Both the position numbers and the translations under genes were made by a program. A DNA stretch of 41,570 bases from a virus. Shown piece by piece: positions 13,433 to 21,398 of this stretch (position 1 is its first letter; every line of letters starts with the position of its first letter). The stretch lies in the IMG/VR virus record IMGVR_UViG_3300025896_000052, positions 1 through 41,570 of that record. One strand, given 5' to 3'. The notes under the pieces were generated by a model. It had not been told where the DNA came from, searched no databases, and worked only from the letters and a program-made list of their open reading frames with translations.

Positions 13433-15246
13433 AAATTCCAGTACGAGCGGAAAATTTAAGCAACATCTGTGATTATCTTACAAAAGAAAAAGTTCTTTCG
13501 GTAGATACAGAAACAACGGGCCTTCATGCTTACAAGGGGGACCGTGCATTTGCGCTCATCATTGCAACGGCACGAGAGGCCTTCTACTTTAATCTCCATA
13601 ACTGCGAAATACCAGCTCTTCCTATGGAAGAGCTACGCCGAGCCCTTGCGCCTATTTTTTTAGATGAGTCGAAAACTTTGTTTTTCCACAACGCAAAATT
13701 CGATATGGCGATGATTGCAAAGACAATTGGCTTACCTATTCGTGGCAGGATTTTAGATCTTTGGACGCTCGACCGGCTTCACGACAATGAACACATGAGC
13801 TACGAACTTTCAGAAGTGGCGAAGCGCCATGGCTTTGAGAAGTCTGAGGCAGTGGAAGAGTATATTAAAAAACATAGGCTCTATGACGAAACTAAAAATA
13901 AGCGTTTTGATAAAGTGCCTTACAACATCATGTTCGACTACGCCTGCCGAGATGCGCGTATCACATTTGATGCAGGGCTAGCAATTCTCTCTAAGCTTGA
14001 TAAATTTTTCCATGAAAAAAGTTGGCCCTCTGTTACCCGTGTCTGCGCACAAGAGAGTGTTCTGACCCCGGTGCTGTTCGACATGGAAGCCGTTGGCGTG
14101 AAATGCGACGCTAAGTTTATCGAGCAGGGCATTATATACTACACGCAATTGATTCAAGATAAAGAAAGAGAATTTGAACACGTCACTGGCAAGCCATACG
14201 TGAAGGGTGCGAACACTTTTAAAGAAGTTTTTGCCGGTGAAAAATGGGCGATGACCGACAAGGGAAATCCGAAATTTGACGCGAAGGCCATGAAAGGATT
14301 TTCGCACCCAGCCGCTAAAATTGTCGTCGAGGTTTCGGAAGCCAAAAAGCAACTTGACTATTTCTCAAATTTTTACAAACTCATGGACGGTGAAGATGTC
14401 ATTCACACGAATCTCTGCCAAGCTGGGACTGCTACTGGACGGCTTTCATCACGCAATCCTAACTTACAAAATCTTACGAAGCCAGAGAAGTATAGCAAAG
14501 GCGTGGTCGATACTTACGCCGTCAGAAAAGCGTTCGTCCCCCGTGACGGTTTTTTCTTTGCCGCACTTGATTATGAGCAAATTGAATATCGGGTTATGCT
14601 GGATATGGCGCGTGCGTTTGGACTTATCGAGCGCGTTAAGGGCGGCCTGGACGTTCACGAAGCAACTGCACAGGTTGCAGGAATTACAAGACAGCAAGCG
14701 AAAACAGTTAACTTCCTTACTCTCTATGGAGGGGGAATTAAAAAGCTTGCCGAAGGGCTATCGTGCAGTGAAAACGATGCACGCCGAATACAACAATCGA
14801 TTTTTGATTCGGCCCCCGAGATTAAGTCTTTTATTAGAACTGTTATTGGAACTGCAGAGCGACGAGGATATATTTTTAATCAATGGGGACGTCGTTATTG
14901 GTTCAAAGATTCCCGATTTGCTTACAAGGCTCCCAACTACTTAGTACAAGGGACATGCGCCGATATTTTGAAAGCGGCGATGATCGCCTGCCATAAATTT
15001 TTACACGAAAACAAACTACAGAGCCGCATGATTTTAACGATTCACGATGAATTGATTTTTGAAATCGCAGACGACGAAGCGCATATTGTACCTGTTCTTG
15101 CAGAAATAATGACATCAAGTTACGAACACAGATACCTGCCACTGCTCGTCGATATCGAGTGGTCTCGCAAGAATTTAGCTGAAAAACAACCATGGACGAC
15201 ATTCAATGAAAAAACCAGAGACGAAGTTCAAAGAAGCCTTTCTTAA
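13429..15246 (+). CDS. family A DNA polymerase with 3'-5' exonuclease domain
   Basis: The replicative polymerase, 605 residues from ATG 13429, which overlaps the previous stop (ATGA); an upstream GTG at 13402 is less likely. The N-terminal DEDDy proofreading domain shows SVDTETTG (Asp26, Glu28), FFHNAKFD and YACRDARITFDA. The polymerase domain has motif A LDYEQIEYRVM, motif B RQQAKTVNFLTLYGG and motif C LTIHDELIFE. No 5'-3' exonuclease domain is present. The residue equivalent to E. coli Pol I Phe762 is Phe, a state reported mostly for virulent phages. The 3' end overlaps the VRR-NUC gene by 41 bases. Confidence 0.97.
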   Translation: MKIPVRAENLSNICDYLTKEKVLSVDTETTGLHAYKGDRAFALIIATAREAFYFNLHNCEIPALPMEELRRALAPIFLDESKTLFFHNAKFDMAMIAKTIGLPIRGRILDLWTLDRLHDNEHMSYELSEVAKRHGFEKSEAVEEYIKKHRLYDETKNKRFDKVPYNIMFDYACRDARITFDAGLAILSKLDKFFHEKSWPSVTRVCAQESVLTPVLFDMEAVGVKCDAKFIEQGIIYYTQLIQDKEREFEHVTGKPYVKGANTFKEVFAGEKWAMTDKGNPKFDAKAMKGFSHPAAKIVVEVSEAKKQLDYFSNFYKLMDGEDVIHTNLCQAGTATGRLSSRNPNLQNLTKPEKYSKGVVDTYAVRKAFVPRDGFFFAALDYEQIEYRVMLDMARAFGLIERVKGGLDVHEATAQVAGITRQQAKTVNFLTLYGGGIKKLAEGLSCSENDARRIQQSIFDSAPEIKSFIRTVIGTAERRGYIFNQWGRRYWFKDSRFAYKAPNYLVQGTCADILKAAMIACHKFLHENKLQSRMILTIHDELIFEIADDEAHIVPVLAEIMTSSYEHRYLPLLVDIEWSRKNLAEKQPWTTFNEKTRDEVQRSLS

Positions 15247-15520
15247 AAAGCTTAGATCAATTCCACTTGTATGGGCAGAGAAGATTCAGCAAGTTGCCTT
15301 AAGGGGAACGCCTGATATTCTTTGCTGCGTGGCAGGTATTTTTGTTGCTATCGAATTAAAAGATTTGGGTGAGGAAATGGACCCCCTTCAGACGTACAAG
15401 TGCGAACTGATTCGCAACGCCGGGGGCTACTATTTCGTCGCTACCAAAGAAAACTGTTTTCAAGTTTTAAGTGAAATCAAAAAAATTGTAGAATCAAACG
15501 AAGGGAATATGCGATGTTAG
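15206..15520 (+). CDS. VRR-NUC domain nuclease
   Basis: A 104-residue stand-alone nuclease of the PD-(D/E)xK superfamily. The signature is RGTPDILCCVAGIFVAIELK (GxPD, then ExK), followed by DPLQTYKCELIRNAGG, as in VRR-NUC proteins that cleave branched DNA. It probably resolves replication or recombination intermediates. The gene starts 41 bases inside the polymerase gene and ends overlapping the next one by 7 bases. Confidence 0.9.
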   Translation: MKKPETKFKEAFLKKLRSIPLVWAEKIQQVALRGTPDILCCVAGIFVAIELKDLGEEMDPLQTYKCELIRNAGGYYFVATKENCFQVLSEIKKIVESNEGNMRC

Positions 15521-15948
15521 AAGCACCGACAGCGATCACAGAAAAAATCACACTTAGATACTCACACCTTTTTCACAAACAATTTGTGATGTGCTTAGAG
15601 GCACTTAAAAAGACGCGCTTTAGAGACTACCGGTCTCCCCGGAATGCGCTTAAGATCTTAAAAGAAGTTGACAAGTATATCATGCAATCGCGTGAAGAGT
15701 ATGCACAAAAACTCGAGCCCTTCTTTGCGAAAGATGAAAATGGCGAATTCATCAATAAGCCGACTGATATTTCGCAGTACCAGTTAATCGAAGGCAAGGA
15801 AAATGAGTACCGGCAGGCACTTGCTGACTTTTTAAATACCGAATTTGTCATCGATTGTGATAAAGTAAATCCTGATATGATAATGGAAGCGCGTCTTACG
15901 CCTACAATGGTTGCAATCCTTGCAGATATCTTTGACGACAAAATTTAA
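15514..15948 (+). CDS. hypothetical protein, 144 aa
   Basis: It starts at ATG 15514 within the end of the nuclease gene, behind GAAGGGAA. It is a helical protein with an N-terminal basic region (ALKKTRFRDYRSPRNALKIL) and an acidic C-terminus ending ILADIFDDKI. The outline resembles DUF1617-type phage proteins of unknown function. It closes the nuclease-polymerase block before the structured gap. Confidence 0.6.
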   Translation: MLEAPTAITEKITLRYSHLFHKQFVMCLEALKKTRFRDYRSPRNALKILKEVDKYIMQSREEYAQKLEPFFAKDENGEFINKPTDISQYQLIEGKENEYRQALADFLNTEFVIDCDKVNPDMIMEARLTPTMVAILADIFDDKI

Positions 15949-15954
15949 TCTTAT

Positions 15955-16020
15955 GCCCCCGTGCCTTGCCGACGTGTTTACGACAGCTTGATTGCTATGG
16001 GACTTGGTGCGGGGGCTCCA
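15955..16020 (+). ncRNA. candidate structured element with tRNA-like ends
   Basis: GCCCCCG (15955-15961) pairs perfectly with CGGGGGC (16010-16016), and the stem continues inward through TGCC/GGTG with two G-T pairs to 11 pairs. The 3' arm is followed by T and then CCA (16018-16020), like a 7-bp acceptor stem, discriminator base and encoded CCA. The 48-base interior lacks convincing D and T arms and a T loop, so it is not a normal tRNA. There is no T-tract, so it is not a standard terminator. It lies in the 87-base gap before the exonuclease gene at 16036. Confidence 0.4.
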
Positions 16021-16035
16021 ACTTGAGGGAACATC

Positions 16036-16818
16036 TTGAGGAAGAAGCCTAATATTATCCTGTGGGACTTAGAAGTTCTAGCTGACATGAATAAGGTGCG
16101 AGAGGTTTTTTTCTCGATTGGTGACTTCCCTGGCCGCACCATGAAGTCTTCGATCAATTCAATTATTTGTTTTGGTTGGAAGCGCTTAGGTGAAGCCGTT
16201 ACATTCTGCGAAAATGCTTGGGATTACCCCGCGTGGAAAAAAGACATCAACGACGATTATGCTGTATGCGAAATCGCAAGACGAATCCTGCAGGATGCTG
16301 ACGGTATTGTCACACATAACGGTAAACGTTTTGATCTTCCCTTCTTAAATGGTAGACTCGTGGCAAATGGTTTAAAACCATTACCACCAATTCTTCACGT
16401 CGACACATACCAGGCCGCAAAAAAACTTTTTTTATATTCAAATTCGCTTAAAAACGTAGGAAAATTTCTCAAGTGTAAGAATCAAAAACTTGACACAGGT
16501 GACGGCCCGTCGCTTTGGGCAGAGGTTGCGAAGAAAAACCCCGATGCCATGGCAAAAATGACAAAGTATTGTAAAGGTGACGTGCGCCTGCTCGAAGAAG
16601 TTTACAAAAAGCTTCTACCATTCGCGAAAGACATACCAAACTACAACTTTTTTAAAGAATACAATTCTGGCCCTGTTTGCCCCCGTTGCGGATCACATAA
16701 AATCCATAAATACGGGCAGCGCGTTTCCACTACTGGACTTGTTCAGCGCTACCACTGCCAAGGGTGCGGAGGCTTTTGCCAAGACGGTACAAAGAAAACA
16801 TTGAGAAAGAGTGCATAA
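16036..16818 (+). CDS. RNase H-fold 3'-5' exonuclease with C-terminal zinc ribbon
   Basis: A 260-residue protein starting at TTG 16036 behind TTGAGGGA. The nuclease part resembles the PolB-type exonuclease family: ILWDLEV at the start (Asp, Glu), VTHNGKRFDLPFLNGRL in the middle and YCKGDVRLLEEVY (Asp) near residue 190. Residues about 214-250 form a zinc ribbon (CPRCGS, then YHCQGCGGFC), a likely DNA- or RNA-contact module. With the DnaQ-like enzyme and the polymerase domain this is the third 3'-5' exonuclease of the genome. Its stop overlaps the next ATG (TAATG). Confidence 0.85.
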   Translation: MRKKPNIILWDLEVLADMNKVREVFFSIGDFPGRTMKSSINSIICFGWKRLGEAVTFCENAWDYPAWKKDINDDYAVCEIARRILQDADGIVTHNGKRFDLPFLNGRLVANGLKPLPPILHVDTYQAAKKLFLYSNSLKNVGKFLKCKNQKLDTGDGPSLWAEVAKKNPDAMAKMTKYCKGDVRLLEEVYKKLLPFAKDIPNYNFFKEYNSGPVCPRCGSHKIHKYGQRVSTTGLVQRYHCQGCGGFCQDGTKKTLRKSA

Positions 16819-17060
16819 TGGCAAAGAAGAGAAAACCGCAAAAAGTCATTGTTACCTGGAAAGATTCCCAGTCTTTTGACGAATGGGAACATCTCGAAGA
16901 CGTAGTTTTCTCACCACTGCCCGTGATCGAATCGCATGGCTTTCTTATCTATGAAGATAAAGAGCAAATCTACCTTGCGCAGAATATGTCAGAAGACCAC
17001 GCGATCAGTATGCTGATGCAAATTCCAAAAGGTTGCATTGTAAAAATAAGAAAAGCTTAG
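16818..17060 (+). CDS. small basic hypothetical protein, 80 aa
   Basis: The last gene of the rightward block starts at ATG 16818, which shares a base with the preceding stop; the same frame is open upstream, but that is inside the exonuclease gene. The protein has a basic N-terminus (MAKKRKPQKVIVTWKDS) and a compact alpha/beta remainder ending VKIRKA. Its stop overlaps the stop of the convergent ejection-protein gene by four bases. Family not recognised. Confidence 0.7.
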   Translation: MAKKRKPQKVIVTWKDSQSFDEWEHLEDVVFSPLPVIESHGFLIYEDKEQIYLAQNMSEDHAISMLMQIPKGCIVKIRKA

Positions 17061-18964
17061 CGATTTCCATTTTTCGCGGCGTTTATTCCGATATACGGCA
17101 ACCACTGTTGCATAGCCACACCGGGTGCGGTGACTGGCGCACGTCTTGCAGCGCGATTCGCTGTCATTATCGCACGAAGTGCCGCAGGAGATGCAGCTTT
17201 TGAGCCTGCAAAAGAACCCGCTGCAGCGGCCAGATATGGCGAGTATTCGCCGCCAGAATTCTGACCAGCATAATATCCAAGTGCGCCCCCGGCAAGTGCT
17301 AAGGGAACAGTGCGGCTCGTAGAGGTACCGCCACGAATGCTAACAGCATCGGGACTTGGCTTTCTAAACGTGCGCAGGGCTTGAACTTCACGACTTACTT
17401 TTGGAAGATCGACACCGGAAATATTTTTAAGATTCTTAACAAGCTTCTCTGTAGGCGCGTCGTTGTTTGATTTTGCAAGCAAGCGCTGAAACGCTTCTTC
17501 AGATGAAGATGCCTTCTGGAAGTCTGATTTAAACCCCTGTAAAATTGAATATTGTGAATGCAGATTGTCGAATTCCTGCCCAAGTTTCGGGTCAGTATCA
17601 CGCGCAAGCTGTTTTACAGAGTTTTTTGCCTCTGTCATCGCCTTTAAAAGGGCATTTGCAGTGCGAGAATCGTTCACATTTACACCGGAAACCGCGCCTT
17701 TTGCGGTACCTAAGTTATTAAAATTCACACCAGCACTGTCAGACAGTCCTTTAAGATCGAAATAAAGTTGGTTAGCGTTTGATGCATTGATCGCTTCAGG
17801 CATCTGTGTGACGACTTTCGGAGCAGGTGGTTTTTCCGCTCCGATTTTAACCATAAGAGATTGCACGGGGTTCAGTTCGACAGGCACTTCTGTCTTTACT
17901 TTAAAATGTTTGTCGATAAGACCCTGCAATTGGTCGATAAGTTCTTTGTTACTTTCCGTGCCCATGCCGTCAGATTTTAATTTCTGAATAGCGTCTTCAA
18001 GTGGCTTCACAATCGGCGCAGTTTTAATCACAGCACCTTGTGCATCGAGCGTTTTTACGGTGTTCTCGATGCCTTTACCAGCCTCATCACTCATGTTGCG
18101 AATAGCGCCAGTCACAGCTTGCGAAGCATCGTCAAGACGTTGCGTGATAGGTTCAGGAGAAATGTCTGCGACTTTCAATTCGTCAGTCATACCTGCAGCG
18201 GTTTTCAAAAGCTTCGAATCTTGCCCAGAAAGAAGTGAACCAATTTTAGGCCCAACGTAGCCTGCAACGGCGTCGTACCCACGCCCCAAAAGACCACGCT
18301 GAGAAGCTTCAATCGCTTTTTGATCGAGACCACTTTTGATCGCAGATTTCGCGATATCTTTAGCACCGGCTCCGGTACCAAATAATAGTGGGCTCAACGC
18401 AGAAGTCCCTGCGGTCAGAGCCAAATCTTTACCACTCACTTCATCGTTGATTCCAAAATATTTTCCTAAACCCTGACGAATAGCTTCAAGGCCAGTGCCC
18501 GAAGCCGCAGAACCCGCCATGGCAGCGGGGATTGCGCCGACACCACCAGCGGGGGCGCCCAAAAGACCAGCCCCTGCAGTTGCCACACCCTGTGCGACAC
18601 CGGCAGGAATATCCCAAGCAAGGTCGGCGATGTCTTGAAGATCTAATTTCGATGGGTCAAGTTTTCGCCATTGCTGTTCGTCTGGTTTTTTTGCTTGAAT
18701 GTCACCGTCAACATTTCTAAATTGCAGATTAGGATTTTGCTTTTGCAAATACCGCAGACTGGAATCAGTGTCGTTACCCAAAGCCTTAACAGCTAAGCGG
18801 TCAGTGAACTTGATATCAGGGTGCATTTCATCAATAGTATCTGACTGCGCAGCTTGTGGAGAAGCGCCTGTTTCGTGAAGATATTGCTGATATAGCGCTT
18901 CTTCAGAGGGCTTCGTCCCCGTTTCCTTAAGATACTGCTGATAAAGTTCCTGTTCAGATGCCAT
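17057..18964 (-). CDS. probable DNA-ejection (internal virion) protein, 635 aa
   Basis: Last gene of the leftward structural block. The N-terminus carries two copies of a helical motif (ELYQQYLKETG at about 6-16 and ALYQQYLHETG at about 23-33). Residues 120-165 are an Ala/Gly-rich hydrophobic segment (GVAQGVATAGAGLLGAPAGG). The middle is long-helical, and the C-terminus has another Ala/Gly-rich hydrophobic part (ALAGGALGYYAGQ). Size, composition and place at the end of a podovirus late operon match proteins ejected with the genome to form a channel, but no enzymatic motif is seen. The start ATG directly follows the previous stop, with AAAGG upstream. Confidence 0.65.
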   Translation of the reverse strand: MASEQELYQQYLKETGTKPSEEALYQQYLHETGASPQAAQSDTIDEMHPDIKFTDRLAVKALGNDTDSSLRYLQKQNPNLQFRNVDGDIQAKKPDEQQWRKLDPSKLDLQDIADLAWDIPAGVAQGVATAGAGLLGAPAGGVGAIPAAMAGSAASGTGLEAIRQGLGKYFGINDEVSGKDLALTAGTSALSPLLFGTGAGAKDIAKSAIKSGLDQKAIEASQRGLLGRGYDAVAGYVGPKIGSLLSGQDSKLLKTAAGMTDELKVADISPEPITQRLDDASQAVTGAIRNMSDEAGKGIENTVKTLDAQGAVIKTAPIVKPLEDAIQKLKSDGMGTESNKELIDQLQGLIDKHFKVKTEVPVELNPVQSLMVKIGAEKPPAPKVVTQMPEAINASNANQLYFDLKGLSDSAGVNFNNLGTAKGAVSGVNVNDSRTANALLKAMTEAKNSVKQLARDTDPKLGQEFDNLHSQYSILQGFKSDFQKASSSEEAFQRLLAKSNNDAPTEKLVKNLKNISGVDLPKVSREVQALRTFRKPSPDAVSIRGGTSTSRTVPLALAGGALGYYAGQNSGGEYSPYLAAAAGSFAGSKAASPAALRAIMTANRAARRAPVTAPGVAMQQWLPYIGINAAKNGNR

Positions 18965-20299
18965 CTATAAACCTTTTGATTTTTTCCAAGCTTCGAAGCC
19001 GGGGTCATTGATCGGTGACGCAGAGACAAGTGGGGTCGCGGCCCATGCAGGACCTGCGGCAACTTTCATACTTTCCATAGCCTGCTGACGATTCGCAGCT
19101 TTCTGTGCAAGAACTGCGTCGGTGTCACCGGGGCGCGGGAAATATTGTTGCTTAGCTGATTCAAATTCCGAGTTAGAAATCGCCGCACCAGATTCACGTC
19201 TCAAAACAGCGTTAACGAAATTTCGCTCCGCTTGGTCTTGACGTTTAAGATCCTCACTTTGTGCTGCACCTGGAAGCCATGCCTTCGCACTTTCTGTAAT
19301 CGAAGCTCTATTGTAACCCTTTTTTGTAAGGTCGGCAAATGTTTGTTCCGCAAGTTGCATACGCTTACCAAACCCTGCGGCCTGCGCCTGCGCGTCTTTA
19401 ATTTCAGGCGGTTTTTCAGTCTTAAGCTGCGCACGTTTATTTTCTTGCTCTTCTTTGAAACGTGCGGTGCCAGCGATAGAATCAGTATTGTACTTCTGCT
19501 GCGCGATTTCTTTGTTGCGCAACTCTTGTTCAATTTTCTGCTTCTGCTCCGCTGTTCCGTTCTGCCACTGAGTTTTAAGAAGATCGAGTTCTTTATCAGT
19601 GACGTTGTTTCGCGCCCCTTGAATTTTCTCCGCAAGCGCCAAAGCTTGTTGCTTCTTCGCTTCTTCACGCTGAGCATAATTCTGTACGTAATTTGTACCT
19701 GCGACGGTGTCTGAAAGGCCCAATAAAGCCTGCATAAAAGGGTTTGAACCCTGACCTTTCAGTTCATTTAACTGGTCTTCAAGCGACTTGATTCCAGAAC
19801 GCTGATTATCAAGCCCTTCAGTAGAACGTTTTAAATATTCAGAAAGCATGTCGCTTACGGAATTATTCCCCTGCGGATTGACCATATCTAAAATTGGTTG
19901 CGCAGCATTTGCAGATTGTTTTTTCTGCATGGGGGGAGCCATCGGCATGGGGGCCGGTTGTGGCGGTGGTGTTTGCGAAGCTGCGAGCTTACCATACTCT
20001 TGCTGAAGCTCAGGTGTCATAATAGGAGAATTGACGTTAGTGGTCGGTAAACCTGGAATGGCAGTGAGATAATTCATCACATCCATATCGGCTTGTGAAG
20101 GTTGATTAGGCTTTTGTGGAGGTAAAAGTACACCGCTTCCAGGAGTTTGCTGAAGACCAGGAATAGACAAAATGCTATCGAGAATATCTTGCTCTTTTTT
20201 CTTCGGCATCATTGGTTGCTGCGGAAGCATCACACCGGAACCCGGCGCCTGCTGAGATTGCGAAAAAATATTTGCAAGAAGGTCGTAATTGCTAGCCAT
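18965..20299 (-). CDS. probable internal virion/ejection protein, 444 aa
   Basis: A Gln-, Pro- and Ala-rich protein. The N-terminus repeats PGSGVMLPQQP (about 20-30) and PGSGVLLPPQKP (about 54-65), separated by similar ILDSILSIPGL-type helices. The middle is a long charged coiled coil (about 195-310). It starts at ATG 20299, sharing a base with the preceding stop, as in tightly coupled virion operons. Low-complexity coiled-coil proteins at this position in podoviruses are usually ejected with DNA. No domain is recognised directly. Confidence 0.6.
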   Translation of the reverse strand: MASNYDLLANIFSQSQQAPGSGVMLPQQPMMPKKKEQDILDSILSIPGLQQTPGSGVLLPPQKPNQPSQADMDVMNYLTAIPGLPTTNVNSPIMTPELQQEYGKLAASQTPPPQPAPMPMAPPMQKKQSANAAQPILDMVNPQGNNSVSDMLSEYLKRSTEGLDNQRSGIKSLEDQLNELKGQGSNPFMQALLGLSDTVAGTNYVQNYAQREEAKKQQALALAEKIQGARNNVTDKELDLLKTQWQNGTAEQKQKIEQELRNKEIAQQKYNTDSIAGTARFKEEQENKRAQLKTEKPPEIKDAQAQAAGFGKRMQLAEQTFADLTKKGYNRASITESAKAWLPGAAQSEDLKRQDQAERNFVNAVLRRESGAAISNSEFESAKQQYFPRPGDTDAVLAQKAANRQQAMESMKVAAGPAWAATPLVSASPINDPGFEAWKKSKGL

Positions 20300-20769
20300 T
20301 AGTAGCTCCCAGTTTTCTTCTTAATCATAGACCACTGACCCATAGCACCGGGGCTTCCTTTTTGCGCTAACATTTGCGGCGGTTGGAAACCGTCAGCAGC
20401 TTGTGTGACAGCTTGGCTCATGTCAGTTTGTTGCATCTGAGCCAATTGTGGAGTTTCGAATTTATAATTTCCGAGGGCACCTTGTGCAGCATTTTCAGTT
20501 GCAGCGGTATTGATACTACCTGCGCCGGGTGTTCCGCCGCCTGAACCACCACCGAAACCTGCACCACCTGTGATACTCATACCACCAGCGGCACCTTTGA
20601 TGGCGCCTTCAAGAGCGCCCGGAAGTTGTTGAGCCCCCGGATCACCCATATTAGTCCACGGGGAATATTGAATTGATGCCTTTCTAAAAGCATCGTTTTG
20701 TTTCATTTTCTTCTGGTTATTTGCACCTTGAAGTGCCCCAGCGGCACCTAAAACGATTGGAACCCACAT
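20299..20769 (-). CDS. glycine-rich probable ejection protein, 156 aa
   Basis: The ATG follows AAGGGGAAATAATA. The N-terminus is hydrophobic (MWVPIVLGAAGALQGANNQKK), followed by a Gly-rich centre (GGAGFGGGSGGGTPGAG) and a Gln-rich C-terminus. The opening with a short hydrophobic A/G segment and QGxNNQKK is typical of small DNA-transfer proteins in the P22/T7-like groups. Role in genome ejection is inferred from composition and neighbours. Confidence 0.6.
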   Translation of the reverse strand: MWVPIVLGAAGALQGANNQKKMKQNDAFRKASIQYSPWTNMGDPGAQQLPGALEGAIKGAAGGMSITGGAGFGGGSGGGTPGAGSINTAATENAAQGALGNYKFETPQLAQMQQTDMSQAVTQAADGFQPPQMLAQKGSPGAMGQWSMIKKKTGSY

Positions 20770-20771
20770 TA

Positions 20772-20987
20772 TTATTTCCCCTTATTTTGGCCATAAAAGC
20801 CTAGGCTTTTATCCAAACTCTTTTCAAATTCTTTTGTTTTTTTCGGATCAAGATAAATCTTTCTTTCAGGTTGCAGTTGCGGCTGAGTCATCGTATCGGC
20901 AACACTCGGAGCAATTGTATACGTAGGTTGCGCCGCAACCGGTGCTTGCTGTTGTTGGCCTAATGCTTTTAATATTGCTTCCCACAT
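20772..20987 (-). CDS. small Gln/Pro-rich virion-operon protein, 71 aa
   Basis: It starts directly after the stop of the GNAT gene (TAA then ATG). It has a short hydrophobic start (MWEAILKALG), a run of Gln and Pro, and a basic tail (KEFEKSLDKSLGFYGQNKGK). It resembles its two downstream neighbours in composition, so it may be a minor internal virion protein. Confidence 0.6.
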   Translation of the reverse strand: MWEAILKALGQQQQAPVAAQPTYTIAPSVADTMTQPQLQPERKIYLDPKKTKEFEKSLDKSLGFYGQNKGK

Positions 20988-21398
20988 TTAAAACTCGTTT
21001 AGAAGTTCACAAAAAACTTCGTTTTGAAAAAGTCTCACGCCGATGATTCTGAACCCACAATGCATTGCCATTTTTAACATCGGCAAATTTGTGTTCTGAA
21101 TATACGTCGAAATACGTTTATAACCCGCTTCTTTACAAAAATTAATATAACCCTGATAGTGTTTCAGTACTTTCACAGATTTTTCGCAAGACTTAAACGC
21201 CCCGCCGTACTGCCAATAGACCGATTCACTATCAAGTTCTCGCACAGTCACATATCCAAAGGGAACTTCATCCTCGAAACTTGCAATTGCAAAAGAGATT
21301 CTGTCCATATCTGCAGGGCGAATCTCACTGAAGCAATAACGGTGCGCATTCTCCGCCATCACTGCCCATTCCGTTGGGCTAAACTTTCGTACAATCAT
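20988..21398 (-). CDS. GNAT-like acetyltransferase within the virion operon
   Basis: A 136-residue protein with the GNAT outline: a strand-rich N-terminal half (FGYVTVRELDSESVYWQYGGAF), a helix in place of the acetyl-CoA loop (SCEKSVKVLKHYQGYINFC), then KRISTYIQNTNLPMLKMAMHCGFRIIG, which matches GNAT motif B (N-x-x-M-L-x-x-x-x-x-x-GF). The acetyl-CoA loop lacks the usual Q/R-x-x-G-x-G/A glycines, so activity is uncertain. The start overlaps the preceding stop (ATGA). Its position between ejection-protein genes suggests a virion or late role. Confidence 0.75.
   Translation of the reverse strand: MIVRKFSPTEWAVMAENAHRYCFSEIRPADMDRISFAIASFEDEVPFGYVTVRELDSESVYWQYGGAFKSCEKSVKVLKHYQGYINFCKEAGYKRISTYIQNTNLPMLKMAMHCGFRIIGVRLFQNEVFCELLNEF

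Noticed and set aside
15955-16020. A normal tRNA gene
   Set aside because: The acceptor-like stem and CCA are present, but there is no TTCRA T loop, no GG-containing D loop and no five-pair anticodon stem with seven-base loop.
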